Assembly: GCA_003427395.1 (NCBI GenBank)
Contig: BFEA01000185.1
Location: 1,557,919 to 1,596,325, forward strand
Length of the DNA stretch: 38,407 nucleotides
Origin: Chara braunii
Taxonomy: Eukaryota; Streptophyta; Charophyceae; Charales; Characeae
Reading direction: 5' to 3'
The translations under genes and the position numbers were made by a program. Under the pieces are notes generated by a model. The model saw only the letters and a list, made by a program, of their open reading frames with translations. It had not been told where the DNA came from and searched no databases. Below, piece after piece: positions 9,701 to 20,200 of this stretch. Position 1 is the first letter of the stretch; every line of letters begins with the position of its first letter.

Positions 9701-11829
9701 CTTCAGTCAAGTCTGTGAGGGAAACGCCTAGAGAGACCCTAACACAAAGTCTCTGGCATCTGGCTAGGCGTTGGCCAGCAACCTCTGCCATGGAGACACG
9801 TGTAGTGGGAGTTTTTGTCTTGCGCACACGCTCATCTCCACGTACTCCTGGGGTAGGGGCAGTTGCTACCTCTATCGGTGGTTGCCTTTTGCTGCCCTAG
9901 ATGCAGCATTGCGGAACCCCTTATACCTCGGGCATAATTTGATGATGTGCCCGGGGTCGCTATAGAACACGCACTGATACTTATCAATGCGGTCTTGCTT
10001 GGCATTCTGATCAACACCAAGGGTTTCCCAAGGCCTGCCTTCAGACTGTCCAGGGTGCCATGCACCTCTTCTGGGATGAGATCGACTGGGACTAGGGCGG
10101 TTACTCGGGGGACCTTGACCCCTTCCTCCCACTTGGTGGTCTCTATTGCCGCCAACCCCCTGGCCGCCTCGTCCACGACCACATGAGGCCTGACCACCTA
10201 TGCCTTGGCCTCTCCCTCCTTGCGGCCTCCCTCCAACCGCTATAGCAGCGTAGGAACTTCCCTGCTCTACTCTACTGTCCTCCTCCTCTAGCCCCCACTC
10301 TTTATCTGTGTAGGGGACCTTTTTTGCACCACCTTCTTCCATTTTTAATATAAGATTGTCCTTGGCCTTGACCTGACCAGAGATGGTGCGGCCTTTCCAC
10401 TTTTTGCCCTTCACTAAGCCCTTATGCCAGCAAGTGGTCACTGCATAGCTTGGGTGGCAAAAACAACTACCTCTCTACTAAGGAGGTCGTACGTCATCCC
10501 TGGCTGTTGCTTTTTAGAGAATAAATGCCCTTGCACTTGCTCGGGCAGCACGCGTTAAAAGAGTTGAATAAGCTGTGCTTCGGTCACTCCATGCCCGGGC
10601 ACAACGATAAGCTCATCCATAGCGGCTTTTTGGGCATGTACACTCCGCCATTGCTGCGCGTGGATCATCTGGAGCTTGTCAGACACCGTTATCCCACCAG
10701 CGACGATGTGAAGTGTTATCACAGTGCAGTGAGGAAACCATTAAGGTGAGTGATAGCAGAGTATTGGACCATGTGATTATCACAGTGGGCGGCTCGTGCC
10801 AGCGATCTTGCAAAGTTGGTCGCCTCTTCTCTCAAAGCCTGAAAAGGTATCAGGACATGATTCTCGGGAGCTACGTCTTGCAAATGCATGTAGGACTTAA
10901 TGGTAGCTTCCCAGTTATCAAAGTCCTCCCCCTTCTTTTCGTTGTATGGCTCGGGGAAACGGACCTTGACACTTTCTCAGCGGGGTGGGACCTCTTCTTC
11001 CTTGGGGGATGCTATTTTGCCACCCTCTATTGCGGCCGTACAAAACTTTCCTGTCCTCCCGATCGAATTTTGCAATTCATTGACGATATAAGTCATCATA
11101 TCATGGGCAAAATCCCGGAATCCGACTCATATGGACTCAAGCGCTATATCGTGCCCACGGATATGTTTTAGCTGCTCCCGCTGTGCGGTCAAGATGGACT
11201 CTACACTACGGGACAGAGTGTCAATCTTTTGCCCCTACTTTGTTTCTTCTCTTATCTTCCCAGTCGTGTCTCTGCCGCCTTTAATTCTTTCTCCATTTTG
11301 TCTGCCATCTCCAGACGCCTTGTCCTCTCTTGTGCAAGGCGCAACTTCCACTCCAATTGTTTTTCCTGTTCCCTTGCTCGCCGACTCAAGGGATCCCTCT
11401 CTCCTTCTACTCTACTCTTACTGCCTCCCTTTCAGCCTGGGGAACCATTAACTCCACTTCTTTGTCTTCTCCCAGGGATGAATTAGCCACTCATTCTCTT
11501 ACTGCCTTCTCCACCTCTTCTGGTGCGTTCATACTGGAACTCGTTTCCCCCCTTCTCCGCAACAACGTCTCTTCTTCTTCTTCTTCTTCTGCTGCTGCCG
11601 CTGCTTCTGCCTCCACAACAACCAACTTTGCCTCTTGCTCCTTCTATTTCTTAATCTCCTCCTCCATTTGCTTCTTCTTGGCTGCTTCTTCTTACAGCAT
11701 GGCCAATTTCTTGGCCTGCCGGATCAACTCCTCCATCTTCGCCCTCTTTTCACAGAGAATTGCAGCAGCTCTCTCCTCATGTGCTTTACTATACGGTGTT
11801 GCAATAGTCCTAGTCCTAGTGGTCACCAT
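9701..11829 (-). pseudogene. Ty3/gypsy gag, degenerate (element B)
   Basis: On the - strand an ATG at 11829-11827 opens MVTTRTRT, followed by a long charged coiled-coil segment rich in Glu, Ala and Lys (to about 11330). A capsid region with a NWEATIKSYMHLQDVAPEN-like stretch lies at about 10940-10880. A basic Gly/Arg/Gln-rich nucleocapsid tail spans about 10330-10000. The CCHC knuckle near 9975-9930 reads CVFYSDPGHIIKLC: the second Cys is Tyr, so zinc binding would be impaired. In-frame stops (after AML near 11698, after IKK near 11648) and frameshifts near 10450 and 9900 break it. The + strand ORFs over this region, including those at 11131-11875, are shadows produced by the repetitive coiled-coil codons. 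Confidence 0.8.
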
Positions 11830-12919
11830 GTTGGTAGGGGCACAATCACTGACGATTCCACTCCTCAACACTTAGACCTACCACATGAGTACTGACTTTC
11901 TAAAGGACTACAGAGGTCTTCCCTCCACTTCAACCATGTTACCACAACCGACGGATGCTTTTGCAACCACAACCACCAGTCTTTCCACAACCGTTAGATG
12001 CTTTTGCAACCACAATTACCAATCCCACCTGGCTTCAACTTCATATTAACCCTCTTTCACCTACATGATTGTAGCCTAAGCTACTGCTAGTCTGTTACTA
12101 CAGGACTATTGGCTGATCAGGAGGCATTTTCAGGAGATCCCCCATAACTCCTCAAGAATTCTTTAACGTCGTAGTCAGGACGACGTTCATAGCCAAAGTC
12201 CTCTCAAGACTTAGATAGATTGGACACCTGCTCTGCAACTCGGAGTTCGTGTATAGTCAACCACCCAGAGCAACCTGCCGGTTTGTACCGGTCCTTGGGG
12301 TGTTTTCCCACGTCCCGTGCAGACACTAGCTCACAGCCTCTATCAGACCACATGCATAAAACCTATCGACCTAGACATGAGTGACTCGATCCCGAAAGAG
12401 GTGACAAACTCTCAACAAGTACCAACGTGAGTGTGCAACATCCACAGGGCATCGGGGACAAGGGCTAGGGCTTGAAGGGACTATATCGCTCCTCGCTCCG
12501 CACTCCAGCTTGGTCAACAGCACCGGTCAACGCTCGCTAGTGAACCCCTGGTCAAACCTTGCCGGTCAAGGCTTGCGATCAACGCTCGCTCGTCAATGCT
12601 TGCCGGTCAGCGCTCCTCGGTCAAAGCTTGGCTATGGCGACTTTCTCCTCCCTTCGTCACCTTCGTCGGCTTCGCCCTCCTTCTTCGTCCTTTCTTCGGC
12701 TATGGCCGACTTCCCTCACCTTCGTCACCTCTCTCTCTCCTCACTCCTCCTTCGTCCCACTGGTCTTCTTCTCCCTCCGAGCTTGGTGGCTATGGCGGCC
12801 GACAGTTATGGCGGACTATCTTCTTCTTCTTCGCGGGCGTCCCTCTCTCTCTTTTCTTCTTCCCGCTGCGGTCTTCTTCTACGTCGCAATGGTCAGTGCG
12901 CTGGCGCAGACAACGGAAA
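11830..12919 (-). other. Leader of element B (non-coding)
   Basis: This is the stretch between PBS and gag of element B when read on the - strand. It contains two direct copies of GATGCTTTTGCAACCACAA (about 11953 and 11997) and, between 12510 and 12640, several GGTCAA-type short repeats. The reading frames here (for example 12510-13109 on +) have low-complexity Ser/Leu-rich translations and no recognisable domain; I do not call them genes. Confidence 0.5.
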
Positions 12920-12934
12920 CCAGCTCCGATACCA
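12920..12934 (-). promoter_or_regulatory. Primer-binding site of element B
   Basis: The - strand reads TGGTATCGGAGCTGG, matching the initiator tRNA-Met type PBS except for A to G at the eighth base. The same variant is used by element C (14108-14122). One base separates it from the LTR end, ...GATTGCA. Confidence 0.85.
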
Positions 12935-12935
12935 G

Positions 12936-13347
12936 TGCAATCAGACTTGTCTCAATTTCGCTCGCGACATGCATACATGTAGGCGCCGATGGAATCAGCC
13001 ACAAACTTGCGATGACGCACTGCGCTCACACAAAAAACTCATAAATATGGCCTTAGGCCAGCAACCGAGCGTAAGTCAACCTGTCACATCTAGCGGCTAT
13101 GGCTGTTGAGCACTAGTCTGAATTCCCCCTTGAACACTGTCTCCACGATCAGACACTCTCACGCAACTCACGCACATGCGCACACGGATAGGATCTACCC
13201 TGAATGTCCACGCCCACACACACATTACACTCTTAACTGTTGATGTCTGCAACTGGGCGACTATGGCCGCCGTTATCTTCCTCCTCCGCTAGCGGCTATG
13301 GCTGTTCGCCCTCTTCTTCGTCGGGCACCTGCAGACCTCCAACGCAC
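12936..13347 (-). mobile_element. Partial 5' LTR of element B (R-U5 only)
   Basis: On the - strand it runs from 13347 to 12936 and ends GTCTGATTGCA next to the PBS. The end is identical to that of the solo LTR at 28673 (GTCTGATTGCA). The first 22 bp (13347-13326) exactly match 4690-4669 in the 3' LTR. Everything upstream (U3 and TATA) is absent because element C begins here. Confidence 0.75.
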
Positions 13348-14104
13348 GCATCCTCATACACAGACTGTTGGGAGGCCCAACCGAACGAGGCCCAACATGC
13401 ATTTGAGGCACAACCTCCTGGGGCCTACCGGAAGCTTCTGGGCAGAGGCCCAGGCTAGTCAGGCCACCGGAGGAGGTAGGCTCTTTCCATATAGGAAAGA
13501 GCTCGCTACCGGAGCTCTCATTCGCGCACTTGCATGCTAGTGGCAGCGCTGCTGGAGCGGACGCTCGTGGGCTGCTGCTGGCGCTGAGAGGCAAGGTGCA
13601 AGCACGTGCGGTCGTATGTGAGTGAGGGCGCTGCGCCATAGCCCAACCTCCATAGCTGGTTGGGGCTTGGACTACAGTGTGGCGCAGGGGTGGTCTTCGG
13701 GTGTACATAGGGAAGACGTGAGTGTACGTCAGGGGAGAGAGAGAAGGATGATGATGATGATGATGTGATGGCACATATGTGGTATTGGCGATGGTCTGCA
13801 TGAGCGACATCTTCAAGTACTTCGTGGGCTGCTGACATCAACAGTTGCATTGTCAATTAGTAGGCAGACAATAGCTGTGTACAAAGTAGGCTGGGTGTCG
13901 ATCGCCAAGTAGGGAGAAGGACCTGACACTCATGTTGGTGGTGGCAAGAGCAAGCTCTCATTGACATTGGTTTTTAGTGTTACGATTCTTCATTGGTGTT
14001 GTATTGATGCAATTTTGCTTCTTGGACACTTTGATACTATCTGGCCTTCAATGTGATTTTGCATTCTGGATATTGTCATCTCGCTAATGCTCATTTTCCT
14101 TGCA
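13346..14104 (+). mobile_element. 5' LTR of element C (lacks ~228 bp of U3)
   Basis: Aligns with 3' LTR positions about 21146-21913. Shared landmarks are ACAGACTGTTGGGAGG-like sequence, GGGGCCTACYGGAAGCTTCT, the ATATA-centred palindrome, a GATGATGATG microsatellite and the terminal TCATTTTCCTTGCA. Opposite-strand ORFs at 13289-13856 are shadows. The first ~228 bp seen in the 3' LTR are missing. Confidence 0.85.
13481..13501. promoter_or_regulatory. Palindromic ATATA motif in C-family LTR
   Basis: CTCTTTCC and GGAAAGAG are perfect reverse-complement arms around ATATA. The motif is identical in the 3' LTR (21281-21301) and nearly so in the solo LTR (34260-34280, one outer base changed). Flanking sequence has diverged more, so selection for promoter or protein-binding function in the source elements is plausible. 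It may contain the LTR TATA element. Confidence 0.5.
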
Positions 14105-14107
14105 ATT

Positions 14108-14122
14108 TGGTATCGGAGCTGG
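14108..14122 (+). promoter_or_regulatory. Primer-binding site of element C
   Basis: TGGTATCGGAGCTGG, three bases after the LTR end TTGCA. This is an initiator tRNA-Met type PBS with the same G variant as element B. Confidence 0.88.
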
Positions 14123-15275
14123 TTGGAATTGCGCTTCATTGATTCTTCGCAATAACTGTTTGGTGCTTCGCATGATGTGTGGGGCAGTAATAAGGCTTGG
14201 GCGTTGAATGATAGGTGGCCTAGGGTCGTGTGGGCGCGCCAGGAAGCTATGTGGTGACATTAGGGGTGTACATTGGATGATGAGAGCTCGCTGATGTGGC
14301 ATTTAAGCCGAGGTGGAACTGCATTTTGCTGTTGGTTGTGCCGAGGCAAAGACCGGTCATCATAAATGCACATCAGGTTGCTGGTGAGAAGTCTGTGGTT
14401 GGGGGCAGGATTATGAGGTACATTGCTCTCTTCCTTATCTACCCTCCTCATTACTTCTTACCGTGAGGAAGTGAGTTCTGTCTTGAGAGTCCTCTCAATG
14501 TGAGGTGTTGCGAGCGCTCAACCTTGAGAGTCGACATTCTTCCTGGGCAGCAAGCTGGTGGGAGACGGGCGAAGACTCTGAAAGGCCCTGGACGAAGCGC
14601 ATGGGTCATGATCACCATGCCAACCCGCTGGGACTAGTACACACATGCTTTGCCGCAAGTCCTTGGTTCTGCTGCTGCGCAATAGAGGTCATGCAAGGCA
14701 TGCCAACCCTTTGAGCTGTCCTTAAACTGCCTCTTGACCAGCCAGATCAAACCGGAAGTAAGGCTCGTTGCATGCGAGGGTAAACAACGTGCAGGGGCTG
14801 GCAGGTTCGGCATCGACTTGGGGCACAGGGGTGGGCTGGATTGCACACCTTCAGACACGGCGCTTAACCAAATGCTCAGGGTGTTGACACAAAGTGACTA
14901 CTCAAGAATGGTACAGGGGGAAGGGGGGATTCCGGTAACTGTTCGTAGAGTTATGAATTAGGAGAATATTCCATCTAGCATGCGTCTTTGCAGGTGACAC
15001 TATTTTTTCTTTTGATTATTTAGTTGTTACAGACTTGACTGACAACTAACAAACAACTGCAGATAGTTAGTATTCCTTGCTGCATGCAATCTGTTTCAGA
15101 GTAATCTAAAAATAGAATTAGTATCCCCTGTAGGATCTGACATTAGTTATTGGTTACCGCTTGACTATTTTCTCCATGCTGACCGAGATATATTGATTAT
15201 TCTTACTCGGTTGGGTGTCAGGCTAAGGTAGGATTCAATGTGGATTCTAGTTTAGAGCACACTCCACTGTAGCTC
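14123..15275 (+). other. Long leader of element C, possible foreign cassette
   Basis: About 1.15 kb lies between PBS and gag. Positions 14480-14960 are GC-richer than what follows and hold a 75-codon open frame (14734-14961, ending VTVRRVMN) that I cannot assign. Positions 14995-15230 are AT-rich with TTTGCAGGT, pyrimidine tracts and CTGCAG, resembling intron sequence. It could be a captured host fragment, a nested repeat, or simply a long leader. Confidence 0.35.
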
Positions 15276-17234
15276 ATGAGTGAAGTTGCTAGCAGTGAGG
15301 AGGAGGACTTAGTGGAAGATCTTAGGGCTACTCGTAGAACTGCTCTCAGTCGACCTTTGACCTTCCTAGAGTTAGGTCCAGGAGAGGAAAGTAGGCTGCG
15401 GAGAGAAGCTAGGGAGAGGGCGACATTGCGGAGGACGAGGGACGCTGAGGCCAGCGCCAGGGCAAGGAGTATAGCTAGCACAAGTGTGACTATGTCTACC
15501 TCCTTTACCATGTCAAAGGCCTCTTCCTAGGCCTCTTCCTAGGCCTCTTCCTAGGCCTCTTCGTCAGGACTCAGTCAGAGTATCCAAGACTCCATAAGTC
15601 AGTATGTTGGTTTGCAAGTCAGCCAGCAGCCCCTCCTCATGCTGGAGGATTATGAGATCCTCCAAGCGGAAGCTCTTCATGACAAGTTGCAGCGGCAATG
15701 GAGAGAAGAAGAGAGAAGAGAAAGGGCTAGATTGAGAAAAAGTCAGATTAGGCACTAGGTTGCAGGAGCTAAGAGGGCTAGAAGAACTAGATGATGCTAC
15801 ATTGAATCCTGTTGATCGGTCGCTGCGTAACTCGCTACTTTGTGTGGCAAAAACGTAGGTAGTCCAACAGGAATTGTTGGCTGTACGAGTGGCAGGCCAA
15901 AAGCGAATTCTGGCTGCACTTCAGGGACCTCGTCCAGTCATGAGGCAACCCCAATTCTTTGTAGTTCCGCCTTCGGTTGCAGGCCCTTCAGTGACGTCGT
16001 CGCCGATAGGGCCATCCTTTTCACCTATATATGACATGTCTCTCTCAGGCGGACAACCAGTAGTTAGTGGTCCGGTCCTAAGAGCTTCTTCCATACCATT
16101 AACGACGGTGGCAGCTACAATGCCATTGTCAGGACAACCGCAGGTTAGCACTCAACAACCTGTCTCAGTGGCTATGCAGCCACCGCAGCAATTGCTTGGG
16201 CAGATCCAACCCATGCAGTGGATGCCAAGATTCCCTTGCTGTGTCCTAAGCCCTTCTCTGGCGATAAGAAGAAGGACGAGGACCTGTACACCTGGGTGAG
16301 GACTGCACCTACGTATGTGAGGCACAAGCTCACAAAACCAGAGTAGGAAGTTATAGTTGCTGCCTCCTTTTTAGAGGGATCGACAACACGGTGGTTAAAC
16401 GGGTTAGTGCAACAGCAGGGCTATGGTCAAAACTTCGATGCCTGGGCTTAGACTCAGACATTGGAAGAATTCGTACGGACTGTGTACAACAGGTGGCATG
16501 ACCCTCAAGGGGCTCAAAAGGCCACTGACGCGATCAACAATCTCTGTGCCAAAAGGTATAGGACTGTTCGCGAGGTCACAGACTCCGTAGAACGTCTGAT
16601 CGTAGTACCTGGTGTGCGTTATGACCCACAGGTACTCCTCACATGTTATTTGAGATGTCTGCCCACAAACGTCAAGAATAAGCTGGTGAACGAGGCCTAT
16701 ATCGGCCAACATAGCTTCGCTACTTTCAGCAAGAAAGCCTTAGACTTAGAGGCTAAGCTTGGGTCCTCGCATCAGGGTCTGACAGATGGTAGGAAGAAAA
16801 GACTTCCCCAAGACTGGAAGAAGAAAGGTCAACTCATGTTTGTTGACCATGATGGTCATGCAATTGAGATTGACGGCTTCCCAGACTTAGGGGATGAAAC
16901 AGAGCAGGATGGGGCCAACGAGACTTCGGATGAGAGAGTCATGGCACCCATCAAAGAGAAAGCTAGGGGGACCGGGAAGCAAAAGGTAGGCCAGTCCAAG
17001 GGTCAGGGCGGCCAAAGAACACCCGCATGGGTAAAACTTGGTTTAGACTACGAGGTGTGGAGAGAGCGAGTTGCTAGGGGCACATGCATGAACTGTGGCA
17101 ACTTTGGCCACACGTCCAAAACTTGCCAAGGCAAGAAAGTCACAACAAAGGTCTCTCCAACAGTGGTGGGCTTATCTTCGGACCCTGACAGTGCTTCTGC
17201 GAGAACTTCGCAGGGAAACACCTCGGGCCAGTAG
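15276..17234 (+). pseudogene. Gag of element C (capsid and CCHC nucleocapsid), with stops
   Basis: The ATG at 15276 opens MSEVASSEEEDLVEDL, followed by an Arg/Glu-rich helical N-terminus. Three in-frame TAG codons follow in a 12-bp tandem repeat (15519-15554). The frame resumes through a Pro/Gln/Val-rich linker (15874-16299). After a frameshift near 16255, capsid begins (KPFSGDKKKDEDLYTWV), with stops near 16346 and 16448. It is then open for 257 codons (16461-17234): LEEFVRTVYNRW, VTDSVERLIVVPG and a Lys-rich stretch. Near 17087-17128 there is a fully conserved zinc knuckle, CMNCGNFGHTSKTC (CX2CX4HX4C). Gag would coat the RNA and form the particle. The stop at 17232-17234 lies inside a 46-nt overlap with pol, which is in the -1 frame. 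Confidence 0.85.
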
Positions 17235-20200
17235 GAGTGTTAGCCGCTCTTACTCGTGCTGAAGTGGTAATGTTGCCTTCCCCACTTCTGGCGTTGGCCA
17301 AGGCTAGTGACTCATCCATCGCCCCGCAGACATATTCAGACCCACCGATGCTCTGTTCGAGAGATGTGTCGGAGTCCCTAGAAGAGCTACAAATTGAGTG
17401 GTCAGGGAAGGACCCTAGAGGCTCTTGGGCGATGATTAGTAAAGGTCCTAAGGGTGAACATTTCGTGGTAGAGGTTGATGTAGGTGGCCACAAAGTGGGT
17501 GCCTTCGCGGACATAGGCTCTACACGGAACTTCATCAGTCGTGCTTGTGTGGATAGGCTGCGCTTAGGGGACCAAGTGCAGCGGCTTAGCAGATCCGTAG
17601 CGTCTACACTAGCCAACAAGCACCGCATGGTTGTCCAGGACTATGTCAAGGACGTAGTCTGCACCTTCTCCTATGGAGGAGGGGAAGTGAGACATAAAAT
17701 CTCATTCCTTGTCAGCGACGAACTGCCATTTGACATGCTGCTAGGTATGTACTACCTCGAGGTCGCTCAACCTCAGTTCGATTGGGATAGAAAGGTGTTG
17801 ATACACAAGCTACCAAATGGTAGGACCGTTAGACTGCAAAAGTTTAAAGCTAGCAGTCTCGTGGAAAACTACGGGTGCATGTGTGCCTCCTCTTTCTATA
17901 ACTACTAAGCAGAATCGCGAGGAGGGCATGTATCTAGTCTTCTTCTCTGAGAAAGGGGAGGCCGTAAAATCACCCCTAGAGATAGAATCAATCGTCGCTC
18001 AAATTTTTGACCTTTTCGAGGAGCCCACATGTGTGTGGAAAGGGAGGTAGTCCATGCAATAGAGGTTGTCCCAGGTAGTAAGGTGCCTAGAGGACGAATC
18101 TATAGGATGTCTTCTGCGGAGTTGGATGAGCTCTGCCGCCAGCTCAAGGAACTCACAAAGAAGGGATGGATTCGGCCTAGTACCTCGCCTTACGGTGCAC
18201 CAGTATTATTTGTTCCTAAGAAGGGAGGTTTGCTAAGGATGTGCATTGACTATAAGGGCCTCAATGCCATCACCGTAAAGAATGCCGAGCCCCTACCCCG
18301 CATCGACGACTACTGGATAGAGTGCAGGGATGTCGGTACTTCTCAAAAGTAGATCTGAAGCCGGATACCATCAAATTGCTATTAGGCCTGAGAACCAACA
18401 CAAAACCGCTTTTCAGACCAAGTACGGTCTGTACGAGTTTGTGTTGATGCCCTTTGGTCTATGCAATGCGGCTGGAACATTCCAGCACGCAATGAATCAG
18501 ATCTTTCATGAATACTTAGACAAGTTTATCGTCGTGTACCTTGAGGATATCCTTATCTTCAATAAGACTGTAGAGGAGCATGCTGAGCACTTGAAAATAG
18601 TGCTAGGTCTCCTAAGACAACACCAATACAAGGTTAACTTGGATAAATGCGACTTTGGTCGCACCAAGATCTTGTACCTGGGTCATGAAATTTCAGCAGA
18701 TGGGTTGAGGTTGGATGATGCCAAAGTGGCCAGCATACGTGACTGGCCCAGACCTCAGACTGTCACTGAGGTCAGATCGTTTTTGGGGATGACGGGCTAC
18801 TATAGTCCGTTTGTTAAAAACTTTAGTACTATGGCTTCCCCATTAACAAATCTAACTCGCCTTGACACCCCTTGGGAGTGGACGGAAGAGTGTGAGGCAA
18901 CCTTCAAGAAATTGAAGTATGCTCTAACACACTATGAAGTCCTCAAACTTCCGGATCCTGAGCAGCCATTTGTAGTGACCACAAACGCCAGCCAATTGGC
19001 ATAGGCGCGGTCCTTGCGCAGAAGGAAGGGAAAAAGTTTAGGCTGATCGAGTACATGAGTAAAAAGATGCCCTCTCGGAAACTGGCCAGATCTACTTATG
19101 AGCGCGAGCTCTATGCCTTGTATTGAGCGCTGGTCCATTAAAGACACTACCTCCTGGGCAGATTCTTCTATGTAAGATCTGACCATGAGACCTTGCGTTG
19201 GATCAAGACACAACCTGTACTCTCAGATGCCTTGAAACGGTGGATACAAGTGATAGACCTGTATGACTATCAACCTGATCCCATCAAGGGAGAGTATAAC
19301 AAAGTAGCTGATGCACTATCGCGTAGGGCAGACTACCTGGGCGCGCTAGTAATTGAGTTTGGCATATCTGACGATGTAACTCGATCCTTGGTGGAGGCCT
19401 ATCGACAAGATCCAGTAATGTTTGAGATCATTCGTAAATTAGAAGCGAAAGACAAAGTAACTTCTGACGAATTTACAATGGTAAATGGCTTGCTGTTTCT
19501 TGAGAAGGCAAGGAATAAAAGGTTATGCGTCCCAGATAGAGAGTCTCTTCCTAGTTTGTTTTTAGGAGAGGGTCATGATGCAACTGGCCATTTTGCTATA
19601 AAAAGACATCAGCTAACCTAGTGCAGAGATTCTGGTGGCCCATTATGATGCAAGATGTAAAAAGGTGCTTTGAGACCTGCCAGGTTTGCCAACGGGACAA
19701 AACTAGGACTCAGGCTCCGCTTGGGCTAATCAAGCCCTTGCCGACTCCTAGTCAAAGTGTGTCCCTGGACTTCATGGATACTCTCGTGACCAGCAGGAGT
19801 GGAAAGAGACACATCTTCGTTATAGTTGACCGCTTCTCGAAGTATGCCAGACGAATAGCTATGCCAGAGACCGCTAAAACTGACTACGTCATCAGACTAT
19901 TTATGGAAAACTGGGTACGGGACTTTGGCTTACCTATGTCCATCGTCAGTGATAGGGATGTTCGCTTTACTAGCGAACTGTGGCAAAACACTGCCCACCA
20001 GATGGGTACCAGACTGCAAATGACATCAGGGAATCACCCTGAGTCAAATGGACAGGCGGAACAAATGAACCGAGTAGTGCAGCACCTGCTTAGGCACTAC
20101 ATCAAGCCAAGCCACGATGACTGGGATGAGAAACTACCTCTCGTCGCCAGCCTGTACAACAATGCTGTACACAGCGCTACTGGCATGACTCCCAACCAAC

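Larger units (their letters stand above)
4669..13347 (-). mobile_element. Element B: degenerate Ty3/gypsy retrotransposon
   Basis: The order on the - strand is partial 5' LTR, PBS, leader, gag, protease-RT-RNase H-integrase with chromodomain-like end, polypurine tract, partial 3' LTR. The domain order RT-RNase H-integrase defines Ty3/gypsy, and the C-terminal chromodomain-like segment points to a chromovirus. The element is old: gag and pol are shattered and a TTAA-type transposon has inserted. The two LTR pieces overlap in only 22 bp. Confidence 0.85.

Noticed and set aside
11131-11875. Overlapping + strand frames of 85-181 codons
   Set aside because: Antisense shadows of the coiled-coil part of element B gag.
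12510-13109. 199-codon Ser/Leu-rich frame with overlapping frames
   Set aside because: It lies over the leader and LTR of the - strand element B. All three frames are open owing to composition; no domain.
13289-13856. 175-codon frame on - strand with His-run
   Set aside because: Antisense of the element C 5' LTR; the His-run comes from the GATGATGATG tract.
15516-15566. Programmed stop-codon readthrough in gag
   Set aside because: Three successive identical TAG codons in a tandem repeat, with further stops and a frameshift downstream in the same gag, point to decay.
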